The notes under the pieces: generated by a model | What the model saw: the letters and a program-made list of their open reading frames with translations, nothing else | What the model was told of the DNA's origin: nothing | The model's database searches: none | Program-made: the position numbers and the translations under genes | NCBI GenBank assembly: GCA_031213475.1 | Contig: JARUPZ010000025.1 | Coordinates: forward strand, 9,131,544 to 9,195,543 | Reading direction: 5' to 3' | Source of the DNA: Nereocystis luetkeana | Taxonomy: Eukaryota; Sar; Phaeophyceae; Laminariales; Laminariaceae | Length of the DNA stretch: 64,000 bases | Part shown: positions 39,101-42,462 of the stretch, one piece after another | How the letters are laid out: every line of letters begins with the position of its first letter | How positions within the stretch are numbered: position 1 is the first letter of the stretch

Positions 39101-39897
39101 TGCCAATCTTCCGTTCTGAGGTGTGCTGTGCAGGATCTGTATGGTACAGATCCGACCCAGGTGACACGCCCTAGATAATACAGATGATCCGGCTGCCACC
39201 CGGCAACATGAGGTAGACCATACATACCATACAGATCATACAGATCAGGATTATAGCTGCCCCTGAAAGACCTAGATCGTTTAGTTTTCATCGATCATCT
39301 GTTGCACACGTGACATGCTGAACACGAAGAACAAACACATCCCCCTATGTCTGAGGGAAGCCAGCAACATCCCGAGGGCCAATTGGACGCCCCTACAATC
39401 GGACAGATACATCACGATCTACCTAGATCTAGAATATGATCTAGATCCTGTATTTGTTGTTGCGAGATGTTGCCTAAGATTTGTACCAAGACCTGTGTAC
39501 CATAAACATCCCAACCCGCATACTTTTGTGCAAAGAGCCGTGGCATACACATCTATCGTATGATCTAGATGCTGCAGTTTCCTTTTACGATCCGTGGCGC
39601 AAGATGAGCCGTCTCACACAGGTCCCACCCCAACACATTTGCGTAAGAGCTGTGCCATACAGATCCCATCCGGCAAAACATGTGAACAAGAGATGTGTCA
39701 TACAGATCCCACCCGGCAACATGATTTAGGTCGTGCAGATGACACTAACCAGCGATCTGTCTTACGCGCGCCTCACCTCCATGTCCGAGGAAAGCCAGCA
39801 ACACCGCCAAACCTAACCGGATGCCCAACCGGAAGCCACCACCACCACCACCACCGCCGCTGCCACACCCGCCATCATATCTTGCGCTATGTCTCAT
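9393..39897 (-). CDS. C-type-lectin-domain transmembrane receptor-like protein (17-exon gene model)
   Basis: The model encodes about 1521 residues with every exon junction in phase. Order: signal peptide (h-region about residues 26-37), Cys-containing region (42-141), C-type-lectin-like domain (about 142-280), Ser/Pro/Thr linker (281-396), Gly/aromatic secreted domain (397-475), Cys-rich stretch (500-565), two alpha/beta-looking ectodomain segments (566-696), transmembrane helix (about 720-740) followed by RHKAARK, then a Ser/Gly-rich cytoplasmic tail (748-1521). The lectin domain shows the expected Cys pairs (166/279 and 255/271 by position), the WIG motif (191-193) and the closing YVCE. The calcium/sugar motifs are not canonical: GPE replaces EPN and WNP replaces WND, so the ligand is unknown. 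A surface receptor or adhesion role is inferred. Exons 1-15 are strong. The tail join across intron 15 (11.2 kb) is less certain, and undetected exons are possible. Confidence 0.72.
10692..11029. other. receptor intron 16 with a family B retroposon end
   Basis: GTGAGG donor and CCCAG acceptor. At about 10735-10805 the minus strand carries a 3' end of LINE family B (GGTCAACGGTCTACTGACC-like sequence, then poly-C). A second poly-G/GTGCACATGGGAGGGG motif occurs at about 10893-10965. Confidence 0.65.
11030..12053 (-). CDS. receptor exon 16: juxtamembrane and proximal tail
   Basis: Acceptor TAAAACAG, donor GAG|GTGAGG. An in-frame TAA lies just upstream of the acceptor, so this frame must be spliced to an earlier exon. 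It begins with one base and needs a donor in phase 2, which exon 15 supplies. The 341 codons (residues 749-1089) start with basic RRRSS, contain an acidic/aromatic region (GYVPSDLDAQQYTAKGK) and then a poly-Ala run (about 816-830) from a GCT/GCA-type repeat and Gly/Ser-rich tracts. No known domain was recognised. It is also possible that exons 16-17 belong to a separate gene. Confidence 0.68.
12145..12345. repeat. AGATC-rich repeat shared with intron 1
   Basis: Phrases such as GATCATACAGATCA, CCTGAAAGATCTAGATCGT and TGATCTGT recur here and, in similar arrangement, at 39050-39740. Both lie in introns of the same gene model. Confidence 0.6.
12495..12622. repeat. 33-38-bp tandem repeat
   Basis: About four units of GGGGTTGCAATTAGGCGTGC followed by TATC(G/T)ACGATA-like sequence. 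Confidence 0.75.
13434..13538. mobile_element. TIR-1 palindromic MITE (diverged)
   Basis: CCTTTTAGGACTG at the left and GTTCTAAAAAGGGATTAA at the right, with the GTCAAATTCCAAGTAGTTT core. Confidence 0.8.
13909..14000. mobile_element. TIR-1 palindromic MITE (right end decayed)
   Basis: TTAACCCCTTTAGGACCGC and the GTCCCGTTTTGGGGACA arm are clear. The opposite arm runs to about 14000 and loses the terminal TAAAAGGG. Confidence 0.75.
14005..14165. repeat. dispersed repeat family D
   Basis: Stretch starting ACCCTCAGCGATCTTCGTC with GCCGTGGTCACAGGTGTCG, then C-rich sequence, CGTGCCTTCA and CAGCATTCCC. Related copies lie at 15272-15430 and 45008-45135. Coding content and class are unknown. Confidence 0.65.
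14207..14300. mobile_element. TIR-1 palindromic MITE
   Basis: TTAATCCTTTTAGGACCGCA at the left and CGGGACTGCGGTTCTAAAA at the right. The core is in the opposite orientation to most copies, as expected of a near-palindrome. Confidence 0.85.
15272..15430. repeat. dispersed repeat family D
   Basis: Second copy of the ACCCTCAGCGATC...CCGTGGTCACAGGTG repeat, extending through CGTCGATTTTCATCGA. Confidence 0.65.
15708..15813. mobile_element. TIR-1 palindromic MITE
   Basis: TTAACCCTTTTAGAACTCC to GCGGTCCTAAAAGGGTTGA. Compared with other copies it has extra sequence in the right arm (CCCCAATTGTCTCCG), which it shares with the copy at 47325. Confidence 0.85.
16059..16164. mobile_element. TIR-1 palindromic MITE (diverged)
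   Basis: TTAACTCTTTTAGGACTGC at the left. The right arm has CCCCAAAACGGGACTGTGG and then a decayed terminus. Confidence 0.75.
16284..16399. mobile_element. TIR-2 palindromic MITE
   Basis: TATTACGGGTGCCATAG to GGCCCCCCGTAATA. It carries TACCAGGTA at 16306-16314 where other copies have TA. Fragments of a further copy lie just upstream at about 16176-16280. Confidence 0.85.
16608..16716. mobile_element. TIR-2 palindromic MITE
   Basis: TATTACGGGGGGCCATAG to GGGTCCCCCGTAATA, with the AATATTGTTAGTAAAAATGG core. This is one of the best preserved copies. Confidence 0.9.
16893..17005. mobile_element. TIR-2 palindromic MITE, right end replaced by poly-C
   Basis: TATTCCGGGGGAGCATAG at the left. The right arm decays into a C run shared with the adjoining LINE fragment. 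TACCTGGTA at 16953-16961 replaces TA of the consensus. Confidence 0.8.
17010..17455 (+). pseudogene. LINE family B, 3'-terminal coding fragment with poly-C tail
   Basis: A plus-strand frame to TGA at 17434-17436 encodes a Lys/Glu-rich C-terminus containing CPCGKAIGSRTHIVGEC, a Cys/His cluster of the kind found at the end of LINE ORF2 proteins. Shared peptide patches (SSEKTIAILGD, NERPIVGGVSIRSRNG, KASNK) recur as fragments at 22700, 28800, 60605 and 61073. The copy is 5'-truncated, lacking endonuclease and reverse transcriptase, and ends AATGAGTACG plus about 17 C. The family role is established knowledge; assignment to a specific clade is not possible here. Confidence 0.7.
17455..18405. other. 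intronic/intergenic sequence with short tandem tracts
   Basis: Includes a (GGCA)n tract at 17668-17694, a (GACT)n tract at 17967-17992 and GCATGCATGCA runs near 17875-17912. The 131-codon frame at 17581-17976 spans these tracts and is not credible. Confidence 0.5.
18407..18752 (-). mobile_element. tRNA-derived SINE with duplicated head
   Basis: On the minus strand TAGCTCAGTAGGTAACA and GGTTCGAACCTC give A- and B-box-like elements about 40 bp apart. The leader through TACCCCTATAGCTCAGTAGG occurs twice, at both ends of the element (about 18410-18480 and 18680-18752), flanking a body with GTTTCT and TCCCTAAAAACACACC. The copy at 2160-2545 has the same layout. Confidence 0.7.
18753..19730. other. 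no gene recognised
   Basis: AT-rich sequence with several TACCAGGTA/TATTAATA motifs and poly-A runs. No supported exon. Confidence 0.45.
19735..19832. repeat. ~33-bp tandem repeat
   Basis: Three units of CTCCTACAAAAAAATAGACC followed by AATCAGAA-type sequence. Confidence 0.75.
20320..20560. repeat. ~35-bp tandem repeat
   Basis: About six units of GAGTACCGGCAGTATCTG followed by GCACAAAATAT or similar. Cysteine/tyrosine-rich frames on the minus strand follow the repeat. Confidence 0.85.
21040..21440. repeat. ~60-bp tandem repeat
   Basis: About six units of CAGTATACCCCGGTAA, then CACCCGCGTGT and CCCCAGAATAAGACATACC. Confidence 0.85.
21780..22250. repeat. degenerate TTTTTCGACAAAAA-rich region
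   Basis: Variants of TTTTTTCGACAAAAA recur every 40-60 bp. Overlapping frames on both strands stay open for up to 150 codons, but their peptides echo the repeat and I do not call a gene. Confidence 0.45.
22300..22630. repeat. GTCGACTTAAAAGCC-type degenerate tandem repeat
   Basis: About a dozen units of roughly 25 bp built from GTCGAC, AAAAGCCG and TTGA. Confidence 0.7.
22700..22805 (+). mobile_element. LINE family B 3'-end fragment
   Basis: GGGGGCTCCGTCTCTAAAGG, ATGCGTGGTCGATGGTC, AAATGACTAAGGCAAGCAAC and AAATAAGTACCCCC match the last 90 bp of the 17010-17455 copy. Confidence 0.75.
23160..23262. repeat. (GGAA)n-rich tract
   Basis: Purine tract of GGAAGGAAAGAAGG type immediately downstream (in gene sense) of the exon 15 donor. 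Confidence 0.9.
23272..23428 (-). CDS. receptor exon 15: transmembrane segment
   Basis: Acceptor GCACAG, donor AAGAC|GTGAGTTG. It enters in phase 1 (matching exon 14) and leaves in phase 2 (matching exon 16). Residues 697-747: an acidic stretch with DMAWYEDDPLATGG, then about 20 hydrophobic residues (IAAAAVVVLGLLLFACCVC) and the basic stop-transfer RHKAARK. This is a textbook type I single-pass segment with juxtamembrane cysteines that could be acylated (inference). If unspliced, the frame stops at a TGA overlapping the donor (23268-23270), giving a receptor with almost no cytoplasmic tail. Confidence 0.85.
23429..24339. other. receptor intron 14
   Basis: Near exon 15 it holds five or six G-rich units ending TCATTTACCG (23470-23640). 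It also contains a GATATATCGAATTCCGATAT palindromic motif near 24105-24130 and a family A copy (listed separately). Confidence 0.7.
24181..24295 (+). mobile_element. poly-C retroposon family A, truncated copy
   Basis: GATGTCTGCCTGGTCGGT, then CATGCTCCGTCCCGATACTG, GGGATGCGAGG and AAGAGTACACCC. It lies antisense inside intron 14. Confidence 0.7.
24340..24547 (-). CDS. receptor exon 14: membrane-proximal ectodomain
   Basis: Acceptor CTTCCAG, donor ATTG|GTGAGTTT, phase 0 in and phase 1 out. Residues 627-695 begin YARYTCQVKSDD and continue through an acidic helix-like stretch (VESGSDGALEALFADNEGVL) into a hydrophobic beta-like stretch (GVSVVGVEAEVMRDVYVVG). With exon 13 it forms a compact alpha/beta-looking unit before the transmembrane helix. 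I do not recognise the family with confidence. Confidence 0.82.
24580..24795 (-). mobile_element. poly-C retroposon family A
   Basis: First of three consecutive copies in the same orientation. Poly-C end (G run on plus) at 24582-24590. It includes the CAGCTCACCCTTCATG and GCAAGCAATCTCTGCC landmarks. Confidence 0.8.
24796..25030 (-). mobile_element. poly-C retroposon family A
   Basis: Second consecutive copy. Its 3' end lacks a long C run (CGAGAACACCCTGTCC), so it abuts the first copy. Its 5' part reaches CTCTGGAAATGGCCACACC, among the most complete 5' ends in the window. Confidence 0.75.
25034..25262 (-). mobile_element. poly-C retroposon family A
   Basis: Third consecutive copy, with an 18-base G run on plus (poly-C tail), GTACTCGAT repeated twice at the 3' end and a truncated 5' part. 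Confidence 0.8.
25966..26003. repeat. (GCC)n microsatellite
   Basis: About twelve GCC triplets. Confidence 0.95.
26050..26610. repeat. ~33-bp minisatellite
   Basis: Units of CACCTGTTCATACGATTCAT followed by ACCGTTCACACCAG. The 3' part (26440-26580) is nearly perfect and the 5' part is diverged. Confidence 0.85.
26692..26901 (-). CDS. receptor exon 13: ectodomain segment
   Basis: Acceptor GAATCCAG after a C/T-rich tract, donor TCG|GTGAGAGG, phase 0 at both ends. Residues 557-626: MCVRAECEAETVCLVEEG (the last of the Cys-rich run), a hydrophobic strand-like segment (VGVDSFLQVQAVLAG), a Gly/Ser loop, then EEFEVVVASWLGVDRDIVS. The F..VVA..LGV..D pattern resembles short repeat units seen in secreted algal proteins, but that similarity is from memory and untested. 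Confidence 0.83.
26915..27465. repeat. G-rich minisatellite, ~60-77-bp unit
   Basis: About seven units of GGGTTAGGGGTGGGG, TTTGGGTTGGAGGTGGGATG and TTTGCGCCAGGGGGC. It begins a few bases from the exon 13 acceptor, in intron 12. Each unit contains several GGG/GGGG runs. Confidence 0.9.
27466..28375. other. receptor intron 12, middle part
   Basis: A minus-strand ATG at about 27618 opens MASQLKETLTLLQGQSARD and runs 34 codons to a stop near 27514. It resembles the start of a retroelement Gag-like peptide, but that is a weak impression. The remainder is G/C-rich (28190-28300) without an exon. Confidence 0.4.
28376..28608. repeat. minisatellite carrying the exon 12 splice donor
   Basis: Alternating 50-bp and 56-bp units (106-bp higher-order unit) of ACCTCCTGGAAACCCTCGGC, ATCTACCGCC and AAAAATGCCACTA. 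The copy nearest the gene's 5' side is the end of exon 12 and the start of intron 12. On the minus strand the units carry the donor-like context CCAGGAG|GTTAGT (one reads GTTGGT). Confidence 0.9.
28590..28759 (-). CDS. receptor exon 12: Cys-rich segment
   Basis: Acceptor CTGAGCAG, donor CAGGAG|GTTAGT, phase 1 in (completing a Gly codon with exon 11) and phase 0 out. Residues 501-556 contain seven Cys: VCGIEACQASC, TCDGYRALLAGEC and SDVCNEEE, with a Ser-rich loop between. The spacing suggests a small disulphide-bonded module. No named family recognised. If read through, the frame stops 12 codons past the donor. Confidence 0.83.
28797..28870 (-). mobile_element. LINE family B 3'-end fragment
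   Basis: On the minus strand GAAAGGGATGCGTGGTCACT, CAAACGCCTAACGCAAGCAAC and AAACGAGTACGCCCCC match the end of family B. It lies in intron 11 beside a family A copy in the same orientation. Confidence 0.7.
28883..29155 (-). mobile_element. poly-C retroposon family A, long copy
   Basis: Runs from CTGTCTCTGGAAGTGG at the 5' side through CCGCCTCACAAGGGGCTC, CAGCTCACCCTTCGTACG and GCAAGCAATATCTG to GATATCGAGTACC plus poly-C. One of the most complete copies; intron 11. Confidence 0.82.
29215..29350. repeat. AATCTCGATCTC-type tandem repeat
   Basis: Hexamer-like degenerate array (TCAATCTC/TCGATCTC) in intron 11. Confidence 0.85.
29407..29533 (-). CDS. receptor exon 11: end of Gly/aromatic domain
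   Basis: Acceptor CACCCAAAG, donor GGCGGGG|GTAAGG, phase 0 in and phase 1 out. Residues 458-499 include SALTWNVTGG (Trp at 471; NVT is a possible N-glycosylation site), which closes the domain begun in exon 9, then a short Ser/Arg and Gly-rich tail (GLDGALFTVGGG). Confidence 0.82.
29605..29780. repeat. (TAG)n microsatellite
   Basis: About 175 bp of TAG/GTA triplets with AATA interruptions, filling most of intron 10. Its poly-Leu and poly-Thr frames are artefacts. Confidence 0.95.
29848..29942 (-). CDS. receptor exon 10: core of Gly/aromatic domain
   Basis: Acceptor TTTTTTCAG, donor CTACAG|GTGACG, phase 1 in and phase 0 out. Residues 427-457: EETPVAKEVTKDG, then ADEYLVKLGCYRLQ. The D-E-Y...GCY.L pattern after a Trp-Gly-Ala-containing strand (exon 9) and before an L-T-W strand (exon 11) matches a secreted beta-rich domain I associate with stramenopile surface proteins. 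Confidence 0.84.
29990..30255. repeat. ATTCGGTATCTGGTGGTAC-type degenerate repeat
   Basis: Units of about 30-35 bp built on TTCGGTATCTGGT(G/C)GTAC in intron 9. Confidence 0.7.
30576..30663 (-). CDS. receptor exon 9: start of Gly/aromatic domain
   Basis: Acceptor GTGGTGCAG, donor AAGGAG|GTGCGT, phase 0 in and phase 1 out (Asp codon shared with exon 10). Residues 397-425: ESWEGDKLFSVTKTGLWGA followed by ATYSLYLREG. The GLWGAATYSL segment is the first conserved strand of the domain. Confidence 0.83.
30841..31260 (-). CDS. receptor exon 8: end of lectin domain plus Ser/Pro/Thr linker
   Basis: Acceptor CAACTTCAG after a C-rich tract, donor GCG|GTGAGTTG, phase 0 both ends, 140 codons (257-396). 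The first 24 residues finish the lectin fold: PKGWNPFSC then EVGKHYVCE, giving Cys 271 and Cys 279. WNP sits where calcium-binding lectins have WND. The remaining 116 residues are Ser, Pro, Thr, Ala and Gly (SPS, TGAPA, HPSGAPVG), a likely extended O-glycosylated stalk (inference). Confidence 0.88.
31929..32043. mobile_element. TIR-2 palindromic MITE
   Basis: TATTACGGGGAACCATA to ACTATGGTCCCCCGTAATA, in opposite orientation to most copies. It carries TACCAGGTA at 31977-31985 where the consensus has TA. Confidence 0.88.
32240..32485 (-). pseudogene. repeated Lys-rich coding fragment
   Basis: The minus-strand frame VVAGQAPITLEWKKYL, then KTEAKTKNKHTHSTTADTR and LLIADKNLKKKMK, is almost identical in sequence to plus-strand 56430-56640. 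The conserved peptide implies a common repeat element. No domain was recognised; it could be part of a retroelement ORF. Confidence 0.5.
32751..32847. mobile_element. TIR-1 palindromic MITE
   Basis: CCCTTTTAGAACCGCAGTCC to GCAGTCCTAAAAGGGTTAA; receptor intron 7. Confidence 0.88.
32906..33001. mobile_element. TIR-1 palindromic MITE
   Basis: TTAACCCTTTAGAACTGC to GCGGTCCTAAAAGGATTAA, about 60 bp from the preceding copy. Confidence 0.88.
33074..33190 (-). CDS. receptor exon 7: lectin domain, long-loop region
   Basis: Acceptor TATCACAG, donor ATG|GTGAGCC, phase 0 both ends. Residues 218-256: ADGAGTSYTCLTGFSDWLEG, then PEAGC, ASYNGG and EGSSCM. It follows W.W of exon 6 as in C-type lectins (W.W.dG ... 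y..W..g.P ... C). GPE occupies the place of the EPN/QPD sugar-specificity motif, so canonical calcium-dependent monosaccharide binding is not supported. Cys 255 should pair with Cys 271. Confidence 0.87.
33452..33610 (-). pseudogene. decayed copy of lectin exon 6, split by a retroposon
   Basis: Plus-strand TATGATATATCACCGCTTCT and AGGCCACCCCCACTCG match the donor side of exon 6 (33735-33775). After a family A insertion (33486-33565) the match resumes with CACCAAGCCCGTCTATA and ACGAATCC, against the middle of exon 6. No intact frame remains. Confidence 0.6.
33486..33565 (+). mobile_element. poly-C retroposon family A, short copy
   Basis: GCATTGTAGGGATGCGAGGG through GACTACGGTCATGCACG to ATCGAGTACACACCCCCCCC. 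It interrupts the decayed exon copy. Confidence 0.75.
33750..33863 (-). CDS. receptor exon 6: lectin domain, WIG region
   Basis: Acceptor ACGTACGCAG, donor TCG|GTGAGATA, phase 0 both ends. Residues 180-217: AENSFLVNSLLWIGFFGE, then ADAEWGWPAES. WIG (191-193) is the hallmark core strand of C-type-lectin-like domains, and EWGW fits the conserved W.W that follows. Confidence 0.9.
33930..34275. repeat. TACCGAACATACACC-type degenerate repeat
   Basis: Units of TACCGAATA and TACCGAACATACACCTATTG of about 30 bp, filling most of intron 5. Confidence 0.7.
34297..34410 (-). CDS. receptor exon 5: N-terminal part of lectin domain
   Basis: Acceptor GGATTTGTGAAG, donor GAG|GTGAGGTG, phase 0 both ends. Residues 142-179: DTDHCYLKSS, then GDAVSKCEGEGAWLIALESE. 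The pattern C-Y, then A...C...GA.L..I.S..E is the standard first helix and strand of the C-type-lectin fold. Cys 166 would pair with Cys 279. Confidence 0.88.
34640..34875. repeat. ~60-bp minisatellite
   Basis: About four units of GGGGTACCCGG(G/A)CACCAA, GGGTAT(A/G)TTGGTCATACTCGGG and TATATGTACCTGG in intron 4. The last two units are nearly identical. Confidence 0.88.
34970..35275 (-). mobile_element. poly-C retroposon family A, long copy
   Basis: Poly-C end (17-base G run on plus) at 34970-34987. Extends 5' through CCGCCTCTCAAGCGGTTCC, AGCTGTCATCCATATGC and GGAAATTAAATCAACTCATTG to CTTTCTCTGGAAATACC. Intron 4. Confidence 0.85.
35755..35810. repeat. GGTCG/GGCCG pentamer repeat
   Basis: GGGCCGGGCCGGGTCGGGTC-type run, with CGATTCGATCCGACCCG following as a partial inverted match. 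Confidence 0.85.
36061..36102. repeat. (CAA)n microsatellite
   Basis: About thirteen CAA triplets in intron 4. Confidence 0.95.
36534..36665 (-). CDS. receptor exon 4: pre-lectin region
   Basis: Acceptor GAAACCAG, donor ATG|GTGAGTCT, phase 0 both ends, 44 codons (98-141). TCYIEEDAFADALFPVAFSD then ELDPCPASVNYAKLYETEHG. Two Cys, many acidic and aromatic residues. Family not recognised; it may be an N-terminal extension of the lectin fold. Confidence 0.8.
36666..37733. other. receptor intron 3
   Basis: Next to exon 4 it has a 20-base G run (36699-36717), then C/A-rich sequence (36880-37180) and a family A copy. Long open frames with Pro/His or Gly/Val bias follow the composition and are not genes. 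Confidence 0.65.
37206..37463 (+). mobile_element. poly-C retroposon family A
   Basis: GATGCTGTCATCCATATGC, CGAAGCGGTTCTTAGT, GCGCTTCGCGCTTGGTGC, GTCGGTGAAAACCCGAC and ATAAGTACACCCCC. An extra partial unit (GGGTCTATGGTCATACG, CATGCATGG) follows to about 37500. Intron 3. Confidence 0.8.
37734..37844 (-). CDS. receptor exon 3: Cys-containing region
   Basis: Acceptor CCCCGTGCAAG after a strong pyrimidine tract, donor TGCCAG|GTGTCA, phase 0 both ends, 37 codons (61-97). IERGKGAFLSGCETLSAT, then TYLGGCWTESDNEDTKGCQ. Three Cys and the YLGGCW motif suggest an extracellular disulphide-bonded segment. Family not recognised. Confidence 0.8.
37845..38399. other. receptor intron 2
   Basis: Contains a family A scrap near 37883-37920 (GTGGCCGTAGTCGTGTGACC), a 27-base G run (37923-37949) and a degenerate GCACATACA/AGTAGACTAT repeat (38040-38370). 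Confidence 0.6.
38400..38458 (-). CDS. receptor exon 2: mature N-terminus
   Basis: Acceptor AGCAGGTGCAG, donor ACGGAG|GTAACT. The two leading bases complete a Gly codon with exon 1. Residues 42-60: VSAAPASDSDCALLVPLTE. VSA-AP is a plausible signal peptidase site, so the mature protein would begin near residue 45. The short exon is accepted because both junction phases fit. Confidence 0.75.
38535..38645 (+). mobile_element. possible tRNA-derived SINE head
   Basis: TGTAGCCCAACGGATACA resembles a tRNA A-box region and GATCGTTCGACAGGC a B-box. The downstream sequence is AT-rich with GATATCGATATCC repeats. Weak evidence only. Intron 1. Confidence 0.35.
39050..39745. repeat. AGATC/CATACAGATC repeat region, shared with 12145-12345
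   Basis: Repeated GCCATACAGATCCCACCCGGC, GATCATACAGATCAGGATTA and CCTGAAAGACCTAGATCG phrases fill most of intron 1. Confidence 0.65.
39777..39897 (-). CDS. receptor exon 1: signal peptide
   Basis: ATG at 39895-39897, donor GGAG|GTGAGG. Forty codons plus one base. The product starts MRHSARYDGGCGSGGG, then has a poly-Gly stretch from (GGT)n and the hydrophobic core FRLGIRLGLAVLLAFLGHG. Arg residues before the core and small residues after it (VSA in exon 2) make a good secretory signal, although the Gly-rich n-region is unusually long. Upstream is a (GA)n tract (gene sense) that may be 5' UTR. A more 5' exon cannot be excluded. Confidence 0.75.
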
Positions 39898-39909
39898 ACC
39901 GACACGCCT

Positions 39910-39915
<6 letters not shown>

Positions 39916-39940
<25 letters not shown>

Positions 39941-39948
39941 CCTCTCCC
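39916..39948. repeat. (CT)n microsatellite upstream of receptor start
   Basis: C run then (CT)n, lying 20-50 bp upstream of the receptor ATG, followed by (CTGT)n at 39958-39974. Confidence 0.9.
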
Positions 39949-39974
39949 CCCCTTGATCTGTCTGTCTGTCTGTC

Positions 39975-41170
39975 TTTTGCTTACGACCCTCTCTTATGCT
40001 TCGCCCGTTGAAACTAAATACTGCTCTTCCTGCTGCTCGGATTTCTGTCTCCTAAGCTATAGTCTAGCCCAGCTGGCCCCTGTAGTTGACGGAGGCGGAG
40101 GCGGAGGTGGAAGGGGGAGGGGGGAAGTCGGGGGAGGAAGGAGGCGGGGCGGGGGCGGGAGGGGGGGGGGGAGGGGCCATGAGGTTGGGTTCATTGATCG
40201 GTCGCGGGTATGGAGTGAGAGTATCTACTCGTAGACTTCAGACACTCCGATACCACGCCGATAAACGAAAAACCATATCGATAGTACTATTAACACTATG
40301 AATAGTAAAAGGTACACTTGAGAAAAAACAAGATCGCCAATCCATTTCCTTTTCGAGTCACAAGACAGAGAGGGGTATACTTAAATCAAGTAAACATAAA
40401 TCTGCAATAAAAAACATGCTTCCTTTAATTTCTGACAGAAAATCCCGACCCGCTAGGTAGTTTGTTTTCAATTCCAGGGTGCACCCCTTGGCAGAGAGTC
40501 AATTCCTTTGGGACTGTTATTATAACGAGGGACCATATGACCTACGGTACACGTAAAACCTATATATTTAACCATTTTTACTAACAATATTTCGTCCTAT
40601 TAACTATGGTCCTCCGTATTAATAATAGCCGAGAAAAAGTTATGTTCCAGTCCAGCAAGATACTTCGTGGCTTCGTAGTTGCATAGCCACAGTAGTAGGC
40701 TTGAGAGGATCTGCCGCCTGGGGCTAGCGATACCGCGGGTAGCTAACCGCGGTGAACCGGAAGAGAGCGGCTCCAGTACTGGGGAAGATCGAGGAACGCA
40801 CGCGATTATAATCGATCGACAGAATAGTCCTCCGCCACTGACGCCTGTTTTCTTCGGTGCATGCTATTGTTTTCCCAGCACGCCGGGAGTGAACACTTGA
40901 AAAAACAAAAAGAAAACAAAACCTGTGAGATGGGAAAATTCCGCAAAACTCGAAGAAGGTATGTTGCAAGCTTGGTATTATACTCTTAACATTGATAGTC
41001 ATACTACTGATGATGGTGATATTTCCATCAAAGCGTGCTTACCAGGGGGGTGTACGAGTATGTCTACCCATACCTGGTAAGTTTTAGAGTGGTCTACAAA
41101 TTCTGGCAGTTTTTGTATGTCACGAAATTCGCTTAGGGTACCTATTAATAGCACGCGACACGTGTTTCGC
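39975..41170. other. upstream flank of receptor gene
   Basis: Includes a GGAGGCGG-type purine tract (40088-40178) and a TIR-2 MITE. No promoter element could be assigned. Confidence 0.5.
40518..40623. mobile_element. TIR-2 palindromic MITE
   Basis: GAGGGACCATATGACCTA...GTCCTATTAACTATGGTCC then TCCGTATTA. The left arm is partly deleted. Reverse orientation. Confidence 0.82.
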
Positions 41171-41172
41171 TG

Positions 41173-41269
41173 TTAACCCTTTTAGCACCGCAGTCCCTTT
41201 TTGGGGACAATTCACTCTAATTATAAGTAGTTTGTCCCCGAAACGGGACTGGGGTCCTAAAAGGGTTAA
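41173..41269. mobile_element. TIR-1 palindromic MITE
   Basis: TTAACCCTTTTAGCACCGC to GGGGTCCTAAAAGGGTTAA. Intact ends. Confidence 0.9.
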
Positions 41270-42080
41270 ACGGCTTGAGCTCGCAGTATCGATGCTCGAG
41301 CGACGCAATATTTCATTTATTCCGAGTAATTCAAGACACTAACAATAATGAGTTCCCACAGCAGGTACTCGTACCAGGTATACATTGTTCGTGTTCGTGT
41401 TCGAGTTCCCTTCTATTTCTTTTGGCCGCAGTTTCTTTTCGTTTTTGCTTCAGCCTCTACGGCAGTACGTATATGCGAGGCACACGACATCACAATGAGC
41501 TACCGGCAAGCCATCATGCAGCATTTTCCCCTCTTCTTGTTCCCTTGACCTGGGCCACTGCCCTCGTCTACTCGAACCACCCATGCATCCAAACTCTGAA
41601 GGCCGACCTCCTCATTCAGTCTCTGAACGGACAAGACGTAAAATATAGAGCAGCGTCTCTTTTCCTTCACAAGACGCTATATCCAGCCTTGATCGTAACG
41701 TCAGTGTTTGTTATACCAGCACAAAAAAAAACGGGGACGCCAAGGGATGGAGGGGAAAACGCCTTCGATACGGTACTTCGACGACACAACGACTTCGATG
41801 CGCCATATCGAAGTTTCACGTGTTTTACACCAGCATGAATAAACCGGAAATGCCAGGGGATGAACGGCAAAACGCCTTTGTACGATATGTCGATAACTAA
41901 ACGAGTTCGATGCGCTATTTTCTATTTAGACAACGAAACCCCTCAAAATCGTTCGTACTACGTACAGCAATACGATATTCCGATAACACGCCTTCGATAC
42001 GATATTTTCATATTTCGATGTATAACATTTTATTTATATTTCAATATACGAAGTCCAACAGATTAGTACCAGGTATGTAT
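41270..42080. other. no supported gene
   Basis: A 187-codon plus frame (41275-41838) shows no domain or splice sites. CTTCGATACGATATTTCG-type motifs recur from 41765 to 42045. Confidence 0.45.
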
Positions 42081-42171
42081 TCACCCTTTTAGAACCGCAG
42101 TCCCGTTTTGGGGACAAACTACGTGGAATTTGACTGGTTTGTCCCCAAAATGGGACTGCGGTTCTAAAAAA
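42081..42171. mobile_element. TIR-1 palindromic MITE
   Basis: CACCCTTTTAGAACCGCAGT to GGGACTGCGGTTCTAAAAAA. The core is in the opposite orientation to most copies. Confidence 0.87.
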
Positions 42172-42462
42172 CACCATGGTAACTGGTACCAGGTAGTGGT
42201 TACGTGGGAGTTTGGTGCGTCTTGCGTGTTTATTGTATTGTGTTCCGTGTCGTGTGTCAAACCAACGGTCTATCCACGTTTTCATCAGGCAGGGCGGAAA
42301 ATCTAACTGCTACGAGGTAAGGGACAAAGGGGCGAAGCATCAAAGAGCATCTCTCAAAATGATACTTACCTACCTACGAGTATGGTTTGTTCCGCGCCAT
42401 CGTCGTCCCATGCCCGTTCAAAAATAAGATTACATATATACCAGGGTATACATTGCATGGTA

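Noticed and set aside
42288..42319. Possible micro-exon on plus (GGKSNCYE) between CAGGCAG and GTAAGG
   Set aside because: Good splice-site look-alikes, but no partner exon on this strand nearby; too short to support.
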